From Molossus alvarezi (Eukaryota > Chordata > Mammalia > Chiroptera > Molossidae), in contig CM073885.1 of assembly GCA_037176705.1 (NCBI GenBank), forward strand, positions 163,670,290-163,734,289: a stretch of 64,000 nucleotides of DNA. Reading direction: 5' to 3'. The notes under the pieces are model-generated. The model was not told where the DNA came from and searched no databases. It saw only the letters and a program-made list of their open reading frames with translations. Shown here in pieces: positions 60,714-64,000 of this stretch; positions within the stretch are counted from its first letter, which is position 1, and every line of letters starts with the position of its first letter. The position numbers were made by a program, and so were the translations under genes.

Positions 60714-63233
60714 CTACACCAAAGATATTTTTCCATTTATCTTCAGATAGAGTGGTAGGGAGAGAGAAAGAGTGGTGACAGAGAGACATACTGATTGGTT
60801 GCCTCCCACATGTCTCCGACCAGGACCAGTGTCTGAACCACAACCGAGCTACAAGCCCTTGATCGGAATCAACCTGCAACTCTTCGGTCTGTGGATCAAT
60901 ACTCTCACTGCTGAGCCAAACTGGCCAAGTCATGAATAATTTTTGCCTATCCTGTCTGGTCTGAAATGTCCCTGTTGAGAAATTAGTTGTCTTCTGGAAG
61001 CTCTTTTGTAGGCAACTGTTATTTTTTTGCTGCTTTAAAGATTCCCTTTTGTCTTTAGTCTTTGCTGGTTTAATTACAGTATTTCTTGGTGTGGGCCTTT
61101 TTGGATTTATGTTGTTTAGGACTCTCTGCCCTTCCTAGACTTCTTCGTCCTTTCCTTCACAAGGGTAAAAAAATTTTCAGTCATTATTTCTTCAAATAAA
61201 TTCTTATTCATTTGTGCTCTCTCTTTTTCTTTTGGTACTCCAATGATGCTGATATTATTACACTTCATATTGTCACATGTGTCACTTAGACCATCCTCAT
61301 TTTTTACAATTTTGTTTTCTTTTTGCTGCTTTGATTGTTTTCCGCTACCTTGATTCCAAGTCACTGTTTTGATCATCTACTGCATCTAACCTAACTCTTT
61401 ATTCTGTCAAGTGTAGTCTTCATTTCAGATCTTGTATTTTTTCTTTCTGACAGTTTGTTTTTTATGATTTCCATACTCTTGTTATGCTGTTGATGTTCTC
61501 ATCAAGTTCCTTGAGCATCCTTGCAACCATTGCTTTGAACTCTGTATCTGTTAGATTGTTTGCCTTCATTTTATTTAATTCTTTGTCTGGAGATTTCTTC
61601 TGTTCTTTCAATTGAGGCATGTTTATTTGTCTCCCCATTTTGGCTGCCTCTCTGTGTGTGTTTCTGTGTGTTAGGTCAATTGGCTATGTCTCCCAATCAT
61701 GGTAGGGTGACCTCATAGGAGTCCTGTGGGACCCAGTGGCACAGTGTCTGACCATGTGAACTTGTGCTCCAGGAATGGTTCTTGTGTGGGTTATTTAAGC
61801 CTTTCTGTTTGGGTTTAGTCTTGATTGCCATTGGTTCATCTGTGCGTGGGGTTGACCCTGAGACTGGTTGACTGTGGAGATTGACCTTGACCACAGTGTG
61901 GGATCTGCTGTGCAGGAGCTTTCCACAAAAGCAGACTTCACCTCAGCAGGGTCTGGTGCTCCTTGAGAACTTCCTGTGGATGTGCTGGATCCTGCTGTGA
62001 TGTTGTCTAACCCTTGGCACTTGGTGTGTTCCATTTGAGGTCTTTTGGGAGAGACTTGGTAGAGGAAAATGCGAGGCACTGCCTTTGACTAGCCCTGGGA
62101 AGTCAGCTGGGAGTGACAAAGCAAGCCTCAGTTTGTGGCTGTCCATGCTTTAATTGATAAGCATGTGAGGGACCAAGCTGCTCATCAATGCCTTTGTTTA
62201 CCAGCATTGAGCTAGGTGCTGGTCAGCAAAAGGTTCAAGGCTCTTTGAGATCTGTCTTCACCTGCTTCTTTTTGTAGGATGCCTATTGGGCTCTGGTGAC
62301 ACTGAGTTGCGTGAAGTAGGTTCTCAGTGTATCATGAAGTAGGGACGAGTTGTGATCACCAGACAGATACATATTCAAACTCAATGCTAGTGCTGTCTCA
62401 GGCCAGTTCTGTCATGGTGACAGTTTCTCACCCCAGTAATATTAAGGTGAACAGAAACTTTCACTGTGGTCTTTTACATTAGCCTCGTGCAGTGGGGGAA
62501 GGGAGAGGGTTCCCCTTTCCATCCAACTTGGCATACTTATTTATTTATTGGAAATAAATCATTGCCTCAGGAGTTTTCCCTCAGAGATACTAGTGGTGGC
62601 TCTCAGTGGATCTATTTGCTGCCATGGTGATGTGCCCACTCCTTTTGTCGGCATATCTCTACTTCAATAAGCCCTGTTCTATTATGATAAAAATGTCTGC
62701 GAATTCTTCAGAACTAAGAAGCAGCACATCATTCCTTTAATCTGAGCCTTGCAGTGGGGCCTCATGCTTGAGTGGGGAGCATGATCTGCAGCTGCACTGA
62801 TGGGACTCTGACAAATGAGCCCCAGTCAGCAGCACGAGTGAACGGGAGATGTGACCTCCTCACTGTGGTCCCCAATGCAAAGGGCTGGGATGCAGAAAAA
62901 AACACAAATAGTTCTACCATGTTTGCTTCTTTAGTACAGCTGGGTAGCTTTTTTTTGTTTCAAAACAAAACTTAGAGCCATCCTAGTAGCTTACGTAGAA
63001 TGATAATTTGAAGATTGCCAAGTTGACTAAAATTGTCCTGTGCTGGTTTTGTCTTCTCCTTCTTCCCCAGGAATGCATTGGAAAAGCAATATATATATCT
63101 ACTCCAGTTTAATCTTAATGTCTCTGCCAGTGTCTATGCCAAATACTATTTTGACCTTCGGACCTTAGCAGGTGACCACGGACTGCCTATTGTATTTGCT
63201 CCTCTTCGAAAAGAAAGAGCACGGAAGCTGGAG
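30786..63233 (+). CDS. CCNYL1-like: Cyclin Y-like protein, CCNYL1-related paralog (9 exons, 3' end outside)
   Basis: Joined exons 30786-31053, 39025-39099, 40582-40616, 45527-45624, 47832-47867, 50693-50744, 51441-51560, 56207-56373 and 63071-63233 give 338 uninterrupted codons with GT-AG introns and phases 1,1,0,2,2,0,0,2,0. Cyclin Y proteins bind CDK14/CDK16 and recruit them to the plasma membrane, where CDK14 phosphorylates LRP5/6 in Wnt signalling. Seen here: N-terminal MGNILSCC (myristoyl and palmitoyl signal); ASPN repeats, residues 13-28; acidic LEYGDLDDLDFD, 63-74; PRASTIFLKKSQ, 101-112; SSCSTIFLDES, 136-146, the 14-3-3-site region in CCNY; cyclin box from about 160 ([44 protein letters not shown]). 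DANR and EYF favour CCNYL1 over CCNY. The CDK-contact WDDQAVWN is replaced by LYDLIIWN. The last 20-35 residues are beyond the window. The overall divergence excludes the orthologous CCNYL1. Expression is unproven, but intactness argues for a working gene. Confidence 0.88.
30822..30869 (+). repeat. 12-bp in-frame coding minisatellite, four units
   Basis: GCCAGCCCCAGG, GCCAGCCCCAAT (twice) and GCCAGCCCCAGT code for ASPR-ASPN-ASPN-ASPS. CCNYL1 has a single SPNASP here by my recollection, so the array is an expansion of an ancestral motif. Confidence 0.95.
31430..31603 (+). mobile_element. Ves SINE, diverged
   Basis: GGCTCAGTGGTTGAGCATCA then GCACAAGAGGTTGCC, CATGCCCAGGTTGTGGGCCC and a short CT-rich end with poly(A). 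Confidence 0.8.
32764..32784 (+). repeat. (CTG)7 trinucleotide repeat
   Basis: Seven uninterrupted CTG units. It produces a false poly-alanine frame. Confidence 0.95.
33441..33745 (-). mobile_element. LINE-1 3' end fragment, antisense
   Basis: The plus strand has the C/T-rich complement of a LINE-1 3' UTR (CCCAATGACCCCTCTTTACC, GTGCATATAAGTCCTTTGG) similar to 25450-25620. Confidence 0.65.
34231..34286. repeat. (TTTA)n microsatellite in SINE tail
   Basis: About 13 uninterrupted units at the poly(A) end of the antisense SINE. Confidence 0.95.
34236..34500 (-). mobile_element. Ves SINE with (TTTA)n tail and target-site duplication
   Basis: Flanked by a perfect 15-bp duplication CCAGTAGCTATTTTA at 34221-34235 and 34501-34515. 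The tail has become a TTTA repeat (about 34231-34286), and the body runs to CCAAACCAGCCAGGGC. Confidence 0.95.
35880..36545 (+). mobile_element. Old LINE-1 fragment (ORF2 3' end and 3' UTR)
   Basis: GTTGCTGGTGGAAGTGCAGA, then GAATCCTACTCTGAGGATTT, TAAGGAGCTATAAAAAAGAA and GGTGATCTCCAGGATAAG follow the order of the 3' end of old mammalian LINE-1 ORF2. Heavily mutated. Confidence 0.65.
36670..36815 (-). mobile_element. MIR SINE fragment
   Basis: GATCCTTGCAATATTTTGAG followed by GAAGACAGGCTTTGAGTGG and ATAGAGCAGGAATGTCAGC fits a degraded antisense MIR core. Confidence 0.5.
37039..37291 (+). mobile_element. Ves SINE with target-site duplication
   Basis: Head CCTGGCCAGTTTGGCTCAGC, tail GTCCTCAGGTGAGGATTG plus A-run. 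Flanked by AAATACATACAG (37027-37038) and AAATACACACAG (37292-37303). Confidence 0.92.
38616..38859 (-). mobile_element. Ves SINE
   Basis: Antisense copy from AATCTTCACCCAAGGACAT to AGCCAAACCAGCCAGGGC, with a G-rich interruption GGGGGCGGGGGGGG. Confidence 0.92.
39025..39099 (+). CDS. CCNYL1-like: Exon 2, PRASTIFL segment
   Basis: 75 nt between TTCCTACACAG and GTAAGT, phase 1 to phase 1. It codes for ETDLELIPSDNPRASTIFL (residues 90-108) and KKSQKN, matching the PSDHPRASTIFLSKSQTD block of CCNY/CCNYL1. Confidence 0.88.
39444..39481 (+). other. Exon-like decoy or alternative exon
   Basis: A 38-nt block sits between TTTTCTTTTAAG and GTAAGAG and, joined to exon 2, stays open (GLETLTGLEIPSQ) and exits in phase 0, so it could splice straight into exon 4. 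The peptide has no similarity to the family, whereas 40582-40616 does. The two cannot both be included in frame, so it would be mutually exclusive with exon 3. Confidence 0.25.
40197..40253. repeat. 57-bp dispersed direct repeat, copy 1
   Basis: Matches 41177-41233 with two mismatches; includes GTAGAATCAGAAACTATGAC and GAGTAGTGGTTCAG. Not part of a SINE or LINE I know. Confidence 0.95.
40582..40616 (+). CDS. CCNYL1-like: Exon 3, 35-nt micro-exon
   Basis: Sits between TTTATTCTTAG and a perfect GTAAGT. With the final G of exon 2 it reads VQGKNMKNNSYH, aligning without gap to the VREKRKSNHLNH exon of CCNYL1. Its basic character (K/N-rich) is reduced relative to that. Phase 1 in, phase 0 out. 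Confidence 0.8.
40672..40853 (+). mobile_element. Short 5'-truncated LINE-1 insertion
   Basis: Matches the last part of the 3' UTR of the element at 4838 (GCAGAACTTATAGGCATG, GGGGGAAAAAAGGAGAAAC, ATCTGTAAC) and has an A-rich tail. GAAAAATTA flanks it at 40663-40671 and 40854-40862. Confidence 0.85.
41177..41233. repeat. 57-bp dispersed direct repeat, copy 2
   Basis: Same orientation as 40197-40253, 980 bp away. Confidence 0.95.
41565..41594. repeat. (GT)n microsatellite
   Basis: About 15 pure GT units, preceded by interrupted TGTGTTG units. Confidence 0.95.
41876..42150. mobile_element. Possible hAT-like non-autonomous DNA transposon
   Basis: GGTGATTTGCAACCTTTTTC, then GACTAAAATTCTGTGGCAC and, at the right, TAAATAGTCAGGTATGTCAT, AAAATTCTTCAGTGTGCCGC. 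Left CTGTGGCACAC and right GTGTGCCGC are in inverted relation. The pattern resembles repeats with a CAGCGGTT.TCAACCTTTTT end common in bats. Exact ends not resolved. Confidence 0.4.
43050..43210 (-). mobile_element. Old LINE-1 3' end, antisense
   Basis: ATTGGGGTGACATTAGTAAA and TATATAGGTTTGACGCATCA followed by TGTGTGCCCACCACACAAAG match the usual order of an old LINE-1 3' UTR (complementary orientation). Confidence 0.65.
44570..44669 (+). mobile_element. 100-bp LINE-1 3' end insertion with perfect target-site duplication
   Basis: Only the last 100 bases of the LINE-1 3' UTR (GGGTGTCAATGGGGGAAAC, ACATCTGTAAC). Flanked by 17-bp AAAATACAACAAAACTG at 44553-44569 and 44670-44686. Confidence 0.92.
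44912..45151 (-). mobile_element. Ves SINE
   Basis: Antisense copy from TCCTCACCCGAGGACAT to CCCAAACTGGCCAGGGCA. Confidence 0.92.
45382..45423 (-). repeat. SINE head remnant fused to telomere-like CCCTAA repeat
   Basis: CCCTAACCCTAACCCTA at about 45383-45399 runs into CATTGAGCCCAACCGGGCAG, which is the complement of a Ves head. Only about 24 bp of SINE is present. Confidence 0.7.
45527..45624 (+). CDS. CCNYL1-like: Exon 4, SSCSTIFLDES segment
   Basis: 98 nt between TTTTCAG and GTGAGT, phase 0 to 2. VPPGLCGKHSSCSTIFLDES (127-146) and TISEPNVRITVH correspond to SPGQ..KYSSCSTIFLDDSTVSQPN in CCNYL1. In CCNY a serine in this RKYSSCS context is a reported 14-3-3 binding site; both serines persist, the preceding basic residues are weaker (GKH). 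Confidence 0.9.
46396..46545 (+). mobile_element. MER5A-like hAT DNA transposon
   Basis: GTGTTCTCAAACTTGCTGCA followed by GCAGTCACCTGGGAAGCTTT and AAAAGCCATCCAAGTCACACC matches the left half of MER5-type elements (GTTCTCAAACTT..ATCACCTGG). Confidence 0.7.
46560..46700 (+). mobile_element. MIR SINE
   Basis: GGCCTTGAGCAAGTCAGTTT and CTCATCTGTGAAATGG are the conserved MIR core, here in sense. Confidence 0.8.
46751..46993 (-). mobile_element. Ves SINE with target-site duplication
   Basis: Flanked by perfect 16-bp AGAAGTTAGTATTTTT at 46735-46750 and 46994-47009. Confidence 0.95.
47832..47867 (+). CDS. CCNYL1-like: Exon 5, start of cyclin box
   Basis: 36 nt between TTTCCATAG and GTGAGC, phase 2 to 2. 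Codes for [22 protein letters not shown] is a hallmark of CCNY/CCNYL1. Confidence 0.9.
48350..48575 (-). mobile_element. Ves SINE
   Basis: Antisense copy from AGTCCTCACTTGAGAACAT through a GA run to CAAACCATCCAGGGC. Confidence 0.92.
49510..49760 (-). mobile_element. Ves SINE
   Basis: Antisense copy from TCCTCACCCGAGGACAC to CAAACAGGCCAGGGC. Probable target duplication GCAGAATATTTTTC (49496-49509) versus GCAGAACATTTTTC (49759-49772). Confidence 0.93.
50096..50225 (+). mobile_element. Possible degraded SINE
   Basis: GGTTGAGGGTTTGATACCTGG (box B-like) followed by a CT-rich run and TTCTAAAAGAAGTAAAA. The head is not recognisable. Confidence 0.4.
50693..50744 (+). CDS. CCNYL1-like: Exon 6, DANR segment
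   Basis: 52 nt between TTTTGTAG and GTAAGT, phase 2 to 0. Codes for DANRTKDIFEEHLHPFI. DANR..DIF is characteristic of CCNYL1 (CCNY has DPDGRMLLDIF). Confidence 0.9.
50745..51440 (+). other. Intron 6 of the cyclin gene
   Basis: About 0.7 kb, no repeat recognised. Open frame at 51173-51385 is fortuitous. Confidence 0.75.
51441..51560 (+). CDS. CCNYL1-like: Exon 7, cyclin box
   Basis: 120 nt between CTCCTTTCAG and GTAAGA, phase 0 to 0. GETDPKEYFHRCPDLGSIYN (189-208) then FIRPFFTAYQLTGEFAVATL aligns to [20 protein letters not shown] in the family. EYF is the CCNYL1-type version. Several conserved positions have changed (R to N, T to P, AAQ to AYQ, C to F). Confidence 0.9.
52940..53173 (-). mobile_element. 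Ves SINE with target-site duplication
   Basis: TAAATGAGT flanks at 52931-52939 and 53174-53182; body from TATCCTCAGCCCAGGATAT to AACCAGTCAGGGC. Confidence 0.92.
53210..53420 (+). mobile_element. Ves SINE (GCACCAAGAG subtype)
   Basis: Head CCCAGCTGGTGTGGTTTAG, GCACCAAGAGGTCGC, CT-rich region and AGATCAATAAAGAAAAA tail. It is 37 bp from the preceding antisense SINE. Confidence 0.88.
54775..54980 (-). mobile_element. Ves SINE
   Basis: Antisense copy, tail shortened (starts CATTTTTCTTCAAATAGAG), head AGTCAAACTGTCCAGGGC. Confidence 0.9.
55751..56023 (+). mobile_element. Young Ves SINE, perfect target-site duplication and pure CT tract
   Basis: Head CCCTGGCCAGTTTGGCTCAG, an uninterrupted CT run at about 55913-55960, tail GTCCTCAGGTAAGGATT with A-run. 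Perfect 16-bp AAGAAACAGAAATACG at 55735-55750 and 56024-56039. Confidence 0.96.
56207..56373 (+). CDS. CCNYL1-like: Exon 8, core of cyclin box
   Basis: 167 nt between TACTTTTGCAG and GTGAGT, phase 0 to 2. [20 protein letters not shown] (229-248) and [12 protein letters not shown] match the family almost residue for residue ([20 protein letters not shown]). The next segment YLYDLIIWNVHFCRIMKSIT differs from [20 protein letters not shown]. L284 is split by the intron. Confidence 0.92.
56778..57038 (-). mobile_element. Ves SINE inside the old LINE-1
   Basis: Body from TATCCTCACCTGAGGACAT to CCAAACTGGCCAGAGC. ACATTTATTATT flanks at 56766-56777 and 57039-57050. Confidence 0.93.
60635..60708. repeat. 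Compound (CT)n(AT)n microsatellite
   Basis: About 20 CT units pass directly into about 17 AT units, at the left (tail) border of the next SINE. Confidence 0.95.
60709..60935 (-). mobile_element. Ves SINE inside the old LINE-1
   Basis: Antisense copy from ATCTACACCAAAGATAT to GCCAAACTGGCCAAG. Confidence 0.88.
63071..63233 (+). CDS. CCNYL1-like: Exon 9, end of cyclin box
   Basis: 163 nt between TTCTTCCCCAG and GTGAGG, phase 2 to 0. NALEKQYIYLLQFNLNVSAS (285-304), [16 protein letters not shown] and FAPLRKERARKLE match the CCNYL1 block [38 protein letters not shown] and FAPLSKERAQNLE. The following family exon (AISRLCEDKYKD.. with a second 14-3-3 site) is not within the window. The frame is open through the donor to 63317, a possible read-through end. 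Confidence 0.92.
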
Positions 63234-64000
63234 GTGAGGCTGTGGGATCACAAAGTGGGCTTTTCTGCCAGACACCGAAACCATATCTGTGGCTCAGTCA
63301 TGTTATGCAGTGATTAGGGAAATGGAAAGCTCTTTAAACTAACACATTGAAGAAGGCTTATTAACTCTCTCCATTGTATTTTTGGTATCTTTACGGTTTA
63401 TATAAGAACTCCCATTATATTTTTAAAAAGAATGTCTTCATTGACCATGATATAGACTATTTTAAATCAAATTTAATCTTTGATTTTTAAAAATTCTGTT
63501 CTTGTTCTAACTATCCCTGAATAATTTCTTACATTTGTATCATTCATGGCCTGGTCAGTGTGGCTCAGTGGATTGAGCATAGTGCCATGGACTGAGAGAT
63601 CCTGGTTTGATTCCCTGGTCAGGGTACATGCCTGGATTTCAGGCTTGACCCCCAGCAGGGGGTGTGCAGGAACCAGCCGAAGGAAATTCTCACATTATTG
63701 TTTCTATCTCCCTTTCTCTCTCTGAATTAATAAAAATGTGTTTAAAAAAAAGTTACATCACTGATCATATCTACAAACATTAGCTACTTACCACTCTTAA
63801 TTGAGTTTGCAAATTTATGTCTTTTCTGTATATATCAGAGTTAAGTCCCATGAGTTTCTTAGAGGAAGCTAACCTGAGAGACCCATACTTAGCTTGTATA
63901 GTTTGTGTTTCATAAACTCAGTATAGAAAGTACATGGGTTTTTAATGAAAAATGTAGGTACATGGGAAAATGTAGTATTTGTGGGTATGACTTTTGGTGA
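63234..64000 (+). other. Start of intron 9
   Basis: AT-rich, contains one Ves SINE. No further exon is recognised before the window ends. Confidence 0.7.
63549..63755 (+). mobile_element. Ves SINE (GACTGAGAGATCC subtype)
   Basis: Head GGCCTGGTCAGTGTGGCTCAG, GACTGAGAGATCCTGG, CT-rich stretch and GAATTAATAAAAATG tail; same subtype as 17460. Confidence 0.88.

Larger units (their letters stand above)
56716..62640 (-). mobile_element. Old near-full-length LINE-1, antisense, with SINEs inserted
   Basis: The plus strand is T-rich and reads the complement of a LINE-1 in order: 3' UTR (57051-57570), ORF2 C-terminus, RT (58400-59600), endonuclease (59800-60420), ORF1 (about 60950-61600) and a 5' UTR to about 62640. 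There is no long frame left on either strand. It is much more diverged than the copies at 4838 and 25385. Ves SINEs interrupt it at 56778-57038 and 60709-60935, dating it as older than them. Confidence 0.85.
56374..63070 (+). other. Intron 8 of the cyclin gene
   Basis: About 6.7 kb, nearly all an old antisense LINE-1 with two Ves SINEs inserted. 62640-63070 is single-copy with nothing recognised. Confidence 0.8.

Noticed and set aside
57040..62640. Possible host genes on either strand in intron 8
   Set aside because: The order of segments matches an antisense LINE-1 from 3' to 5'; short frames are remnants.
1..64000. CRISPR arrays, bacterial genes, endogenous retroviruses
   Set aside because: No regularly spaced repeats, no bacterial gene organisation, and no LTR pair or gag/pol/env-like frame was recognised. 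The repeats present are mammalian SINEs and LINEs.

Overview
This is nuclear DNA of a mammal, almost certainly a bat. About 28 tRNA-derived SINEs of the Ves type (tRNA-like head, CT-rich stretch, tail ending in a CTCAGGTGAGGATTAAAA-like sequence) lie on both strands. Ves elements are known from yangochiropteran bats. The remainder is LINE-1 DNA, older mammalian repeats (MIR, MER5-like) and simple repeats. There is no operon structure and coding density is very low; most open frames in the window are chance frames or LINE-1/SINE DNA. The one substantial gene is a cyclin Y-family gene on the + strand. I could assemble nine exons (30786-63233) with canonical GT-AG junctions, consistent phases and no stop, giving 338 codons. 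Its last exon(s) lie beyond the window. It resembles CCNYL1/CCNY but is too divergent to be the highly conserved CCNYL1 itself, so I read it as an intact, intron-containing CCNYL1-like paralog. Layout. 1-4606: a transposon-poor stretch with one spliced-looking exon related to N-myristoyltransferase 2 (119-247) and an A/T-rich block full of homeodomain-like TAATTA motifs plus an octamer (3120-3665). 4607-10512: Ves SINE, a nearly full-length but broken LINE-1 and another SINE. 10513-20113: intergenic DNA with SINEs, a possible hAT-like element, microsatellites and a MIR. 20114-21560: the 5' end only of a LINE-1. 21561-25380: intergenic with SINEs. 25385-29303: an antisense LINE-1 lacking its reverse-transcriptase core. 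29304-30785: the presumed promoter side of the cyclin gene, with two inverted CCAAT boxes. 30786-64000: the cyclin gene, its introns packed with Ves SINEs (mostly antisense) and, in intron 8, an old antisense LINE-1 of about 6 kb. How the parts relate: cyclin Y proteins start MGN and are expected to be N-myristoylated, bind PFTAIRE/PCTAIRE kinases (CDK14, CDK16) and act at membranes in Wnt signalling. The paralog keeps the MGN-CC start, the repeated STIFL motif and most of the cyclin box, but has lost the family's WDDQAVWN segment and carries a 12-bp repeat expansion in exon 1. The NMT2-like exon being near a myristoylated protein gene is probably coincidence. Coordinates of repeats are estimates by eye; family comparisons are from memory, not from database searches.
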